From Nocardioides rubriscoriae (GTDB lineage: Bacteria; Actinomycetota; Actinomycetes; Propionibacteriales; Nocardioidaceae): DNA of 64,000 nt. The notes beneath the pieces were generated by a model that worked only from the letters and a program-made list of their open reading frames with translations, did not search any database and was not told where the DNA came from. This document shows, one piece after another, positions 51,393 to 59,939 of the stretch (positions are counted from its first letter, which is position 1; the number at the start of each line of letters is the position of its first letter). The translations under genes were made by a program, and so were the position numbers. The DNA lies in the NCBI RefSeq assembly GCF_008087085.1, contig NZ_VIYJ01000011.1:1-64000 (forward strand). Reading direction: 5' to 3'.

Positions 51393-53402
51393 ATGCCGAC
51401 CCCGTCGACCCCGTCGACCCCGTCGACCCCGCCGACCCCGCCGACCCCGCCGACCCCGCCGACCCCCACGACCGGGCTCGACCCCGAGCTGGTCTCGTCC
51501 CTGCTGTTCCCGCGGGGCCCGCAGGTCTCGCCCGACGGTCGCCGCGTGGCCTGGACGGCCGCACCGTTCGGCGTCGCGGGGGAGCACCCCGAGTCGGGGG
51601 TGTGGGTGGCCGACCTGACGACGGCGGGGCCGGGGCGGCGGTGGACGCACGGCACGCACGAGACGTCGCCGCGCTGGTCGCCCGACGGCCTGCCGCTGGC
51701 CTTCCTGTCCGACCGCCACGAGCGCGGCACGCACGGCCTCTACGTGCTCGAGGTCGACGGGGGAGAGGCGCGGCCCGTGGCGCTGCGCAAGCGTGACGTG
51801 GGTGCCTTCGCCTGGTCGCCCGACGGCACCCGCCTGGCGTTCCTCGCGCCCGACGAGCCCGACGACGAGGACGCGCGCCGCGAGAAGGAGAAGGACGACG
51901 CCGCCGTGCACGGCGAGCGCTGGCAGCACGCGCACCTGTGGCTGGTCGACGTCGACCCCGCGCCGGGCGAGCAGGCCGAGCCGGCGCGCCTCGACGACCT
52001 CGACCGCCACCTCGTCGAGCTGTCGTGGTCGCCCGACGGCGCCGACCTGGCCGTGCTCGCCGACGACGCGCCACCGGCCGAGCACTGGGCCTCGCGCCAC
52101 GTCGTCGTCGTGCCGCTCGCCGGGGGGTCGCGGACGCTCTGCGCGGCGCCGTACGCCTCGGGGCTGGGGTGGGTCGGCGACCAGGTGGTGCTGCTCGCCG
52201 AGCACGACCTGTCGCCCCAGACCGGCTACACCGCCTGGGCCGTGCCGGCCGCGGGCGGGGAGCTGCGTGTCGTGGGCACCGGTCGCGACGAGCCGCGCTG
52301 CGCCGCGGGGCTTGCGACCGACGGTGCGGGCGCCGGCTCGAGAGCACTGCTCACCGTTTCGGAGGGCATGGCCGACCGGCTCGAGTGGCTCGACCTCGCC
52401 ACGGGGGAGCGGAGCCTCGCGCTCGAGGTGCCCGGCCAGCCGCTCGACGCCACCTTCGTCACGACCGACGCCGGGCCGGTGCTGGCGCTGGTGCTCTTCG
52501 ACGCCGGGCTGCCGGTGCGGGTGCTCGCGGGCCCCCTCGGCGACCTGCGCGACGTCGCCGACCACGGCGCGGGCCTGCCCGACGTGGTGCTGGGGGTGCC
52601 CGAGGCCCTGGCCGCGACGGCGCCGGACGGCACCCACCTCGACGCCGTCGTCATCCGCCCCGCCGCCGGCACCGCGGGCGACGGGCCCTGGCCGACCGCG
52701 GTCCTCGTCCACGGCGGGCCCTACGGCCGCGACGTCCCCGAGGCCCACGTGCACCCCCTCGACTGGGGCCAGCTGCTCGCGACCCGCGGCTACGCGGTCG
52801 TGATGCCCAACTACCGCGGCAGCTCCGGCCGTGGCCGCGAGTTCGCCGCGGCCGCCCGCGGCACGATGGGCAGCGTCGAGTGGGACGACGTGACGGCGGT
52901 GGTCGACGCGGCCGTCGCGGCGGGCATCGCCGACCCCGACCGGCTGGGCGTCGGGGGCTGGAGCCAGGGCGGCTTCCTGACCGCCTGGGCGGTCACCGCC
53001 ACCGACCGGTTCAAGGTCGGCGTCATGGGCGCCGGGGTCAGCGACTGGGGGATGATGGCCGCGACCAGCGACCTGCCCGACTTCGAGGCCGCCCTGGGCG
53101 GCAGCCGCCCGTGGGACGGCCCGGGCCCCCACCGGGCCGCCCTCGGCTCGCCGATCTCCCACGCCGCGCGTCGGCGTACGCCGCTGCTGATCCTGCACGG
53201 TGCCGAGGACGCGCGGGTCCCTCACAGCCAGGCCGTCGCGTTCCACCGGGCGCTGGCGGGTCAGGACGCGCCGCTGGGGTTCGTGACCTACCCGCGCGAG
53301 CCCCACGCGGTGCGCGAGACCCGGCACCAGGTCGACGTGCAGCGGCGTGTCGTCGAGTGGTTCGACCGCTACCTCAAGGACGTCGACGCCCCTGCCACCT
53401 GA
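51393..53402 (+). CDS. S9 family prolyl oligopeptidase
   Basis: A 669-residue alpha/beta hydrolase with a seven-bladed WD40-like propeller. The N-terminus carries Pro/Thr/Ser tripeptide repeats. The propeller has SPDG motifs (VSPDGRRVAWT, WSPDGTRLAFL, WSPDGADLAVL). The catalytic domain has HGGPYG, MPNYRGSSGRG, the nucleophile GWSQGGFLTAW, Asp in HGAEDARVP and His in YPREPHAVRE. It probably cleaves short peptides or acylated peptides in the cytoplasm. Confidence 0.92.
   Translation: MPTPSTPSTPSTPPTPPTPPTPPTPTTGLDPELVSSLLFPRGPQVSPDGRRVAWTAAPFGVAGEHPESGVWVADLTTAGPGRRWTHGTHETSPRWSPDGLPLAFLSDRHERGTHGLYVLEVDGGEARPVALRKRDVGAFAWSPDGTRLAFLAPDEPDDEDARREKEKDDAAVHGERWQHAHLWLVDVDPAPGEQAEPARLDDLDRHLVELSWSPDGADLAVLADDAPPAEHWASRHVVVVPLAGGSRTLCAAPYASGLGWVGDQVVLLAEHDLSPQTGYTAWAVPAAGGELRVVGTGRDEPRCAAGLATDGAGAGSRALLTVSEGMADRLEWLDLATGERSLALEVPGQPLDATFVTTDAGPVLALVLFDAGLPVRVLAGPLGDLRDVADHGAGLPDVVLGVPEALAATAPDGTHLDAVVIRPAAGTAGDGPWPTAVLVHGGPYGRDVPEAHVHPLDWGQLLATRGYAVVMPNYRGSSGRGREFAAAARGTMGSVEWDDVTAVVDAAVAAGIADPDRLGVGGWSQGGFLTAWAVTATDRFKVGVMGAGVSDWGMMAATSDLPDFEAALGGSRPWDGPGPHRAALGSPISHAARRRTPLLILHGAEDARVPHSQAVAFHRALAGQDAPLGFVTYPREPHAVRETRHQVDVQRRVVEWFDRYLKDVDAPAT
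51399..51467 (+). repeat. 9-bp tandem repeats in the S9 peptidase N-terminus
   Basis: Three units of CCCCGTCGA followed by four of CCCCGCCGA encode PST and PPT repeats. Confidence 0.85.
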
Positions 53403-55280
53403 TCAGGGCTGGGTCGCGACGCCGTGCACGACGAGCTCGACGTCGCCCAGGTCGACCTGCGACCCGACCGAGAGCGAGATCGGTCGCGGCGCGGCCTCCA
53501 GCCAGTACGGCGTGCCGTCCTGGTAAGGGTGCAGCACCAGGAAGCTCCCGTCGGTGATGCCCTCGGCGGTCTGGGTCGCGAGCACGCCGGTCACCTGTCG
53601 CGCGCCAAGCCGCGGCACCGAGAAGACGCCGGTCGCGCCACGGGCGCGACCCACCGCCGGGTGCTCGGAGGTCGGGTTGGTCGCGCGGCCGGCCGGGTGC
53701 AGCAGCTCGTAGGACAGCGGTGCGATCACGGGGTTGGCCGTGCCGGCGTAGACGAGGCGACCGGTGACGGTGGCCCCGGCGGCCAGGGGCAGGTCCAGGC
53801 GCCGGCTCCTGGTGATCGCGACGTCGTCCCAGCACCTCGGTGCGTGGGTGCCGGGCCAGGAGTCGGCCCCGACCATGTGGCGTCCCCCGACCAGCCCGCG
53901 CAGGACGTAACGGCCCTGGGCGTCGGCGCGGTCGGAGATCTCGTGGAACGCGCCGATCACGGGCTGCCCGTCGGGCGGGCACAGGTCGCTGGTGGTGGCC
54001 TCGACCACGGCTCCAGGGGCGGTCGTGCCGCGCAGGGTGAGGAACGGCCGCGCGAGGTCGAGGGGGCGGGTGCGCACGGTCCGGCCGGCGCGCACCTCGA
54101 CGGTGCGTCGCGCCCAGCCGTTCGCGCCCGAGACGGTCACGGTGTAGTCACCCGGACGCAGCCCGGTGTAGGTCGCCGTGCCGCCGCCGCTGCGGTAGGT
54201 CAGCACAAGGTCGCCGTCGGCGTTGCGCAGCTCGTCGCGGGTGCGGCGCGGGGCCTGGCCGTCCTCGACCAGCGGGACGACGATCGTCGCGCCCTTCGTG
54301 AGGCGCACGGTCACCGCCACGCGGTCCGCGGCGCCGTCCACGGTGAAGCCCACCATCCGCGGCACGTGGACGCCGCCGGCCTCGCGCACCCCGACCCGCC
54401 AGCGGCCAGGGGTGAGCCCCGTGAAGCGGAACCGGCCGCGACCGTCGGTCGCCCCGGCGGCGTACGGCGTGCCGTCGCCACGGGTCAGCAGCACCTCGGT
54501 GCGGGCGACCGGACGGCCTCCCGAGACCAGCGAGCCGGTCACCACGGCACCCAGCCGCACGACGCCGTCGACGACGCCGGGCTGCTCGGCGGTCACGGTC
54601 ACCGGTGCCGAGCGCCAGGGCAGGCGGCCCTCGCCGCCCGCGCGGACGTAGTAGGTGCCGGGCGCCAGGCCCTCGATCGCGTAGCGGCCCTCGCCGTCGG
54701 TCTGCCCGTTGAACGCCACGGTGTCGTTGAGGCGCATGACCTGCACGAGCCCGTGGCGCACTCCGCGCAGCGTGCCGGTGACCCGGGTCGGCGGGTGCAC
54801 GACCACGTCGCCGACGGCACGGTCGGTGCCGGCCGGCTTGAAGAGCCGGGTCTGGGTGACCCAGCTGTCGCTGCCACCGTCGGGGCCGACGTAGGCGATG
54901 AGGTGCTCGACGCCCAGTGCGGTCTCCCGGCAGGTCGTCGGGGCGTCGGGGTCGGGCTCGCAGACCTGGACCAGGTAGCCGCGGGCGTCCTGACGGGCCC
55001 GGAAGGTCCCGTCGGCCGCCGTGCGCGTACGCCGGTCGGTGCGGTCGGGCAGCAGCCCGCGCTCGACGACCTCGCTGGGTCCGGCGACGTTGACCAGCGC
55101 ACCGGCCACCGGCCGGCCCTGCTCGTCGACGACGCGGCCGGTCACCCAGCCGACGTCGGCGGGGGCGATGGCGGCAGTGGCAGTGGCAGTGGCGGTCGAC
55201 GTGGTGGCGGTCGACGTGGCGGGGAGGACGAGGCCGGCGGTCGCGAGGGCCGCGGTCAGTCCGGCGATGCGGGAGATCAT
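53403..55280 (-). CDS. Secreted protein with multiple carboxypeptidase-regulatory-like domains
   Basis: A 625-residue exported protein. After the signal (IAGLTAALATAGLVLPATSTA) there are repeated beta-sandwich domains with the pattern VTGRVVDEQGRPVAGALV, YAIEGLAPGTYYVRAGGEG, RFTGLTPGRWRVGV, ATYTGLRPGDYTVTV and YVLRGLVGGRHMV, typical of CarboxypepD_reg/Cna-B-like domains. There is no catalytic domain or sorting signal visible. It may be an adhesin-like or matrix protein. Confidence 0.78.
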   Translation of the reverse strand: MISRIAGLTAALATAGLVLPATSTATTSTATATATAAIAPADVGWVTGRVVDEQGRPVAGALVNVAGPSEVVERGLLPDRTDRRTRTAADGTFRARQDARGYLVQVCEPDPDAPTTCRETALGVEHLIAYVGPDGGSDSWVTQTRLFKPAGTDRAVGDVVVHPPTRVTGTLRGVRHGLVQVMRLNDTVAFNGQTDGEGRYAIEGLAPGTYYVRAGGEGRLPWRSAPVTVTAEQPGVVDGVVRLGAVVTGSLVSGGRPVARTEVLLTRGDGTPYAAGATDGRGRFRFTGLTPGRWRVGVREAGGVHVPRMVGFTVDGAADRVAVTVRLTKGATIVVPLVEDGQAPRRTRDELRNADGDLVLTYRSGGGTATYTGLRPGDYTVTVSGANGWARRTVEVRAGRTVRTRPLDLARPFLTLRGTTAPGAVVEATTSDLCPPDGQPVIGAFHEISDRADAQGRYVLRGLVGGRHMVGADSWPGTHAPRCWDDVAITRSRRLDLPLAAGATVTGRLVYAGTANPVIAPLSYELLHPAGRATNPTSEHPAVGRARGATGVFSVPRLGARQVTGVLATQTAEGITDGSFLVLHPYQDGTPYWLEAAPRPISLSVGSQVDLGDVELVVHGVATQP

Positions 55281-55358
55281 GTTCACGGTCCCAAGACGCA
55301 CGCCTGCGCGGCAGGGTTGCAGTGCTCCGGGTCTGGTCTGGTCCGGTCGCGACCCGGT

Positions 55359-55364
55359 TAGGTT
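55359..55364 (+). promoter_or_regulatory. -10 box of the DUF1697 gene
   Basis: TAGGTT, 6 nt before the ATG at 55371. Confidence 0.5.
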
Positions 55365-55370
55365 CGCGCC

Positions 55371-55910
55371 ATGGCCACCTACGTCGCCTTCCTGCGCGCC
55401 ATCAACCTCGGCGCCACCCGGAAGTTCCCGAAGGACGCGATCGTCGCGGCGACCGAGGCCGCCGGCTTCACCGACGTCGCGACGCACATCAACACCGGCA
55501 ACGTGCGGCTCACCACCCGGATGCGCTCGCGCGCACGCATCGAGGCCGCCCTCGAGGCGGCGTACGCCGAGGACCGCGGCTTCGCGGTGCCGACCATCGC
55601 CTACACGACCGACGAGCTGCGCGCGGTCGTCGCCGACGCCGACCGGTTCGCCGCCAGCCGGGGGAGCCACCAGGGCAGGCACTACGTCTGGCTGGTCAAG
55701 CGCGAGCCGTCGGCCGCGCAGCGCGACGAGCTCGAGGCGCTGTCGACCGACCGCGAGCGGGTGCACGTCTCGGCGCGCGCGGTGCACCTGCTCCTCGACG
55801 GCGGCTACCTCGACGCCACCCTGCTCAAGCCGGTCGAGAAGCGGCTCGGGGTCACCACCAACCGCAACGTCACCGTGCTGCGGGCTCTGGTGACCAAGTG
55901 GTGCCCCTGA
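55371..55910 (+). CDS. DUF1697 family protein
   Basis: A 179-residue protein with the DUF1697 signature: YVAFLRAINLGATRKFPKDAIVAATEAAGFTDVATHINTGNVRL, and the C-terminal LKPVEKRLGVTTNRNVTVLRALVTK. The function is unknown. The family is common in actinobacteria. Confidence 0.92.
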   Translation: MATYVAFLRAINLGATRKFPKDAIVAATEAAGFTDVATHINTGNVRLTTRMRSRARIEAALEAAYAEDRGFAVPTIAYTTDELRAVVADADRFAASRGSHQGRHYVWLVKREPSAAQRDELEALSTDRERVHVSARAVHLLLDGGYLDATLLKPVEKRLGVTTNRNVTVLRALVTKWCP

Positions 55911-55918
55911 GGGCGGCC

Positions 55919-56698
55919 CTACTCGCCGCGGAAGACCGCCTTGCGGCGCTCGGAGAAGGCCCGCATCCCCTCGGCGACGTCGGCGGTGCGCATCAGCAGG
56001 GTCTGGCCGGTGCGCTCGCGGTCGAGGGCGGCGTCGAGGTGACCCAGGGTCGCTGCGTTGATCGCGCGCTTGGTGGCGGCCTGGGCCAGCGGCGCCCCGG
56101 CGGCCAGGCGCCGGGTCAGCGTCGCCACCAGCTCGGCGTACGCCGTGTCGGGCTCGGCGGGCGCGAGGTGGGTCACCAGGCCGGCGTCGTAGGCCTCCCG
56201 GGCCGACAAGGGCTCGGCGAGCAGGCCCATCCGCATCGCGCGGGCCCGGCCGATCGCGGCCGCGACCGTGGCCGACGCGCCGCCGTCGACCATGAAGCCG
56301 ATCCGCGCGAAGGGCAGCAGGAACGCCGCGGAGTCGTGCGCCACGATCACGTCGCAGGCCAGGGCCAGCGAGCACGACACCCCGGCGGCGATGCCGTTGA
56401 TGGCGCCCAGGACCGGCTTGTCGCAGCCGACGATCGCGCGCACCATGCGGGTGGTCATGTCCATCGCCCGTACGTCGAAGCGCTCGTGGGCCTCGGCGCC
56501 ACCGATGTCGGCGCCGGTGCCGAAGGCGGTGCCCGCACCGGTCAGTACCACGACCCGCACCGCGTCGTCGGTGTGGGCCTGCTCGAGCTGCTCGGCCAGG
56601 GCCAGGCTCATCTCGGGGCTCATCGCGTTGAGCACCTCGGGCCGGTCCATGGTGAGGGTGAGCACGCCGTCGGTCAGCTGCACGTCGAGGTGGGGCAC
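55919..56698 (-). CDS. Enoyl-CoA hydratase/isomerase family protein
   Basis: A 259-residue crotonase. Marks are TLTMDRPEVLNAMS, VVVLTGAGTAFGTGADIGG (oxyanion hole region), VLGAINGIAAGVSCSLALACDVIVA, and FARIGFMVDGGAS. The second catalytic Glu position, usually in a PExxLGxxPGxG context, reads FARIGFMVDGGAS, as in some isomerase-type members. The substrate is not determined. The start is fixed by a -10-like box. Confidence 0.9.
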   Translation of the reverse strand: MPHLDVQLTDGVLTLTMDRPEVLNAMSPEMSLALAEQLEQAHTDDAVRVVVLTGAGTAFGTGADIGGAEAHERFDVRAMDMTTRMVRAIVGCDKPVLGAINGIAAGVSCSLALACDVIVAHDSAAFLLPFARIGFMVDGGASATVAAAIGRARAMRMGLLAEPLSAREAYDAGLVTHLAPAEPDTAYAELVATLTRRLAAGAPLAQAATKRAINAATLGHLDAALDRERTGQTLLMRTADVAEGMRAFSERRKAVFRGE

Positions 56699-56705
56699 CC
56701 GCGTG

Positions 56706-56711
56706 AGTGTG
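56706..56711 (-). promoter_or_regulatory. -10-like box of the enoyl-CoA hydratase gene
   Basis: CACACT on the minus strand, 7 nt before the GTG at 56698. Confidence 0.4.
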
Positions 56712-56712
56712 C

Positions 56713-56718
56713 CACCAT
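56713..56718 (+). promoter_or_regulatory. -10-like box of clpS
   Basis: CACCAT, 6 nt before the GTG at 56725. It is one base away from the box of the divergent gene, so the two promoters cannot easily be used at once. Confidence 0.4.
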
Positions 56719-56724
56719 GAAGAC

Positions 56725-57033
56725 GTGTCCACCGCTAGTCCTGTCGAGGTCGATCCAGGGCTCGAGCAAGTCCCGGAGCACGACGAGATCACCGTCCTGG
56801 CCACCCCCTGGGTCACCATCGTGTGGAACGACCCGGTCAACCTGATGTCCTACGTCACGTTCGTCTTCCAGAAGCACTTCGGCTACAGCAGGAAGAAGGC
56901 GGAGAAGCTGATGATGGAGGTCCACGAGGACGGCCGCAGCGTCGTCTCCACCGGCACCCGCGAGGAGATGGAGCGCGACGTGCAGGCCATGCACGAGTAC
57001 GGCCTGTGGGCCACGCTCTCCAAGTCGGAGTGA
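56725..57033 (+). CDS. clpS: ATP-dependent Clp protease adaptor ClpS
   Basis: A 102-residue N-degron adaptor that hands substrates to the ClpC/ClpP protease. The core is WVTIVWNDPVNLMSYVTFVFQKHFGYSRKKAEKLMMEVHEDGRSVV, where WNDPVN forms the binding-pocket entrance, then a conserved C-terminus EMERDVQAMHEYGLWATL. The GTG at 56725 fits the -10-like box; the long in-frame GTG upstream is unlikely. It opens the cluster clpS-DUF2017-mec-cysO. Confidence 0.93.
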   Translation: MSTASPVEVDPGLEQVPEHDEITVLATPWVTIVWNDPVNLMSYVTFVFQKHFGYSRKKAEKLMMEVHEDGRSVVSTGTREEMERDVQAMHEYGLWATLSKSE

Positions 57034-57044
57034 GGCGCAGACGC

Positions 57045-57626
57045 ATGAGTGGCTTCACCCGGCACCGCCGCAGCCGGCGCGTCATCGCGACGTTCACCGG
57101 CTTCGAGGCCGACCTGCTGCGCTCCCTGACCGGCCAGCTCGTCGAGCTGCTGCGCAACGAGGCCGCGACCGTCGACGACCGCGACCCGTTCGAGGCGCTG
57201 ATGGACTTCTCCGGGCCGACCGTGCCCCCCGAGGATCCCGTGCTCGCCCGGTTGTTCCCCACGGCCTACCCCGACGACGACGAGGCCGCCTCGGAGTTCC
57301 GGCGCTTCACCGAGGGCGGCCTGCGTGACGGCAAGGCCGCCGCGGCGTCCGCGGTCATCGACGCGCTCGAGGAGGCCGGGCTGCCGCCGCTGCTGGAGGA
57401 GGACGGCCTGGTGATCGACGTCGAGCTCGACGAGCCCGACGCGATGACCTGGTTGCGCTCCTTCGCCGACGTGCGCCTCGCGCTCGCGACCCGGCTGGGC
57501 GTCGAGGAGGGCGACGAGGAGTTCTGGTGGTCGCTGCCCGACGACGACCCCCGCGCCCAGGCGCACGACATCTACGAGTGGATGGGCGCCCTGCAGGAGA
57601 CCCTGGTCGACGCGCTGCAGTCCTGA
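57045..57626 (+). CDS. DUF2017 family protein
   Basis: A 193-residue acidic actinobacterial protein starting MSGFTRHRRSRRVIATFTGFEADLLRSL, with RFTEGGLRDGKAAAASAVIDAL and ADVRLALATRLGVEEGDEEFWWSLP. It is found between clpS and mec in other actinobacteria, including Mycobacterium, but its role is unknown. It follows clpS by 11 nt. Confidence 0.9.
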   Translation: MSGFTRHRRSRRVIATFTGFEADLLRSLTGQLVELLRNEAATVDDRDPFEALMDFSGPTVPPEDPVLARLFPTAYPDDDEAASEFRRFTEGGLRDGKAAAASAVIDALEEAGLPPLLEEDGLVIDVELDEPDAMTWLRSFADVRLALATRLGVEEGDEEFWWSLPDDDPRAQAHDIYEWMGALQETLVDALQS

Positions 57627-57653
57627 GGCGGTCCTGAGGCGGTCCTGAGGCGG
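57621..57653 (+). repeat. Three 11-bp tandem repeats over the DUF2017 stop
   Basis: TCCTGAGGCGG repeated three times, followed by a partial unit. The first unit contains the TGA stop codon, so copy-number change would not alter the protein. Confidence 0.85.
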
Positions 57654-57695
57654 TCCTGGGGCCGGACCGCGCACGACCGGGTGAGCGACGCCCAC

Positions 57696-57701
57696 TAGCC
57701 T
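57696..57701 (+). promoter_or_regulatory. -10 box of mec
   Basis: TAGCCT, 7 nt before the GTG at 57709; it separates mec-cysO from the clpS-DUF2017 transcript. Confidence 0.5.
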
Positions 57702-57708
57702 GGACGTC

Positions 57709-58143
57709 GTGCTCACCATCGACCAGGCGACGTACGACGCCATCGTGGCGCACGCCAAGCGCGACCACCCCGACGAGGCCTGCGGCATCGTCGCCGGCCC
57801 CGAGGGCAGCGACCGGCCCGAGCGGCACGTCGCGATGGTCAACGCTGCCGGCAGCCCCACGTTCTACGAGTTCGACTCCACCGAGCTGCTGGCGCTCTAC
57901 AAGGAGATGTGGAAGCGCGACGAGGAAGCCGTCGTCGTCTACCACTCTCACACCGCCACCGAGGCCTACCCCAGCGTCACCGACATCGGCCTGGCCAGCG
58001 AGCCCCACGCCCACTACGTGCTCGTCAGCACCCGCGAGCACGGGAATAACGAGGGCCCGGTGGAGTTCAGGTCCTACAAGATCGTCGACGGCGTGGTGAC
58101 CGAGGAAGAGGTCACCGTCGTCCCCGAGCTCACGAACAGCTAG
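57709..58143 (+). CDS. mec: Mec+ JAMM metalloprotease (CysO-cysteine peptidase)
   Basis: A 144-residue zinc isopeptidase-type protease. In M. tuberculosis it releases cysteine from the CysO-cysteine adduct. The JAMM motif is present: catalytic Glu in DEACGIVAG and the zinc motif HSHTATEAYPSVTD (HxH, then S-x-x-D). It lies 11 nt before cysO, so the two are co-transcribed. Confidence 0.92.
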   Translation: MLTIDQATYDAIVAHAKRDHPDEACGIVAGPEGSDRPERHVAMVNAAGSPTFYEFDSTELLALYKEMWKRDEEAVVVYHSHTATEAYPSVTDIGLASEPHAHYVLVSTREHGNNEGPVEFRSYKIVDGVVTEEEVTVVPELTNS

Positions 58144-58154
58144 GAGCACCGCAC

Positions 58155-58445
58155 ATGGCCATCGAGGTCCGCATCCCGACCATCCTCCGCACCTACACCG
58201 ACGGCGAGAAGGCCGTCGACGGGGCCGGTGACACCCTGAGGGCGCTCATCGACGACCTCGAGGGCAACCACCCCGGCATCAAGGACCGCCTGGTCGAGGA
58301 CAAGAACGGCTCGATCGAGCTGCGCCGCTTCGTCAACGTCTACATCAACGACGAGGACGTCCGCTTCATCGGCTCCCTCGACGCCCAGCTCTCCGACGGC
58401 GACCAGGTCGTCGTGCTGCCGGCCGTCGCCGGAGGCGCTCGCTAG
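58155..58445 (+). CDS. cysO: Sulfur-carrier protein CysO (ubiquitin-like)
   Basis: A 96-residue beta-grasp protein that carries sulfur as a C-terminal thiocarboxylate for cysteine synthesis. MAIEVRIPTILRTYTDGEKAV and FVNVYINDEDVRFI are close to the mycobacterial protein. The end is VVVLPAVAGGAR: the functional Gly-Gly is followed by Ala-Arg, whereas the M. tuberculosis protein ends at GG. The extra residues would need removal, for which the adjacent JAMM protease is a candidate. The ATG follows AGGAG. Confidence 0.92.
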   Translation: MAIEVRIPTILRTYTDGEKAVDGAGDTLRALIDDLEGNHPGIKDRLVEDKNGSIELRRFVNVYINDEDVRFIGSLDAQLSDGDQVVVLPAVAGGAR

Positions 58446-58479
58446 GACCGCTCCGGCGGCGGCTCGGTCCCCGGGCCGG

Positions 58480-59157
58480 CTAGGCGCCGGCGCCGACGGC
58501 GAGCTGGACGGCCCCGGCCGCGAGCACGAGGGTCGCGACGACCAGCAGCGAGACGACCACCCCGCGCTTGCGGAACAGGGTCGCGATTCCGGCGAAGAAC
58601 AGGCACAGGGCCAGGAGGACCGAGGCCAGCTCGTAGTCATCCCCCTGGTTGTCGGCGGCCTGGCCGGCGAGGAACGCTGCCTGGGAGGCCTCGCCGGTGC
58701 TCTCGCCCTCGCCGTAGTCGTCGTTGATGTAGGGGGAGTCGTCGTCGAACGGCGTCTCGGACGTCTCCGTCGTGGCCCACCAGTCGACGGCCTGGCGCAG
58801 GTTGTCGTCCATCGCCTCGTAGATGGCGTCCTTGGTCTCGGGGGCCCCGGTGCCGTTCTGGTTCTCCAGGTAGGCGACGTTGTAGCTCAGCCACAGCTGG
58901 TAGTCCTGGGACTGCTTGGCGTCGCCGCGCCCGTAGAAGTAGTTGCTGTCGGAGAGCTGGCTGTTGGACTCCGTGTAGCCCTTGAGCGCGTCGCCGTCGG
59001 TCAGGGCCGCGTTGTAGGCCGAGAAGGCGGTCAGCGTGGCGGCGATGCCGAGGAGGATGGCGGCGTAGATCGACAGGCGGTCCTCGCCGGCGTCCTTGAC
59101 CGGGGCGGGGGGGCCGCTCTCGTCGCGGGCGGCGGGGGAGGCGTCTGAGGAGGTCAT
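58480..59157 (-). CDS. Membrane protein with a large acidic loop
   Basis: A 225-residue protein. TM1 is at about residues 29-50 (IYAAILLGIAATLTAFSAYN), then a loop of about 120 residues rich in Asp/Glu/Tyr (NYFYGRGDAKQSQDYQLWLSY, WATTETSETPFDDDSPYINDDYGEG), then two helices (SVLLALCLFFAGIATLF, VVSLLVVATLVLAAGAVQL). The layout resembles DUF4337-type proteins. It is divergent from the NYN gene. The ATG at 59157 follows CAGGAGC. Confidence 0.7.
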   Translation of the reverse strand: MTSSDASPAARDESGPPAPVKDAGEDRLSIYAAILLGIAATLTAFSAYNAALTDGDALKGYTESNSQLSDSNYFYGRGDAKQSQDYQLWLSYNVAYLENQNGTGAPETKDAIYEAMDDNLRQAVDWWATTETSETPFDDDSPYINDDYGEGESTGEASQAAFLAGQAADNQGDDYELASVLLALCLFFAGIATLFRKRGVVVSLLVVATLVLAAGAVQLAVGAGA

Positions 59158-59349
59158 GAGGTGCTCCTGGTGGGTGCGCGGGAGTTGCAGACGAGGTGTG
59201 CTGGTCCGGAGCAGGTGCGCCGGTGCCGGCCGCGACCTTAGGACGCGCCGATCTCGACGGGTGGCCGAACGACGCGAATCCCCGGCGTGGACCAGACCGC
59301 CGGGGACTGGTACGCCCCCGACCGGTGGGACGCGGTGCCACACCCTGGC

Positions 59350-59355
59350 TAGTCT
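59350..59355 (+). promoter_or_regulatory. -10 box of the NYN/GTPase operon
   Basis: TAGTCT, 6 nt before the ATG at 59362. Confidence 0.5.
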
Positions 59356-59361
59356 CCACGC

Positions 59362-59931
59362 ATGACCGAGCGGCGCACCTTCGTCCTCGTCGACGGTGAG
59401 AACCTCGACGCCACGCTCGGCTCGTCGGTCCTCGGTCGGCGTCCGCTGCCCGAGGAACGGCCCCGCTGGGAGCGGGTGACGGCCTACCTCGAGGAGCAGT
59501 GGGGACAGCCGGTCACCGGGCTGTTCTTCCTCAACGCCAGCAGCGGCAGCCTGCCGACCGGGTTCGTCCAGGCGCTGCTCGCCATGGGCTACCGGCCCGT
59601 ACCCCTGTCGGGTCGCGCCGACGAGAAGGTCGTCGACATCGGCATCCTGCGCACGCTCGACGCCCTGCGCGACATGGGTGACGCCGACGTGGTGCTCGGC
59701 AGCCACGACGCCGACTTCGCCGAGGCCATCCACGCGCTGGTCGACGGCGACCACAGCCACGACCGCAAGGTCGGCGTGCTGGGGTTCCGCGAGTTCACCA
59801 GCACCCAACTGGCGATCGAGGGGGTCCACCACTTCGACCTCGAGTACGACGTGCACGCCTTCAAGACCGAGCTCCCGCGGGTGCGGATCATCCCGCTCGA
59901 GGAGTTCGACCCGACCTACTTCCTGCGTTGA
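59362..59931 (+). CDS. NYN (PIN-like) domain protein
   Basis: A 189-residue predicted RNase. The acidic residues of the NYN/PIN active site appear in FVLVDGENLDA (D/E), the middle EKVVDIGILRTLDALRDM and DADVVLGSHDADFAEAI. The core GLFFLNAS and VGVLGF match the beta strands of the fold. It is followed 8 nt later by a GTPase gene, an unusual partner. Confidence 0.85.
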   Translation: MTERRTFVLVDGENLDATLGSSVLGRRPLPEERPRWERVTAYLEEQWGQPVTGLFFLNASSGSLPTGFVQALLAMGYRPVPLSGRADEKVVDIGILRTLDALRDMGDADVVLGSHDADFAEAIHALVDGDHSHDRKVGVLGFREFTSTQLAIEGVHHFDLEYDVHAFKTELPRVRIIPLEEFDPTYFLR

Positions 59932-59939
59932 GGAGTCCC

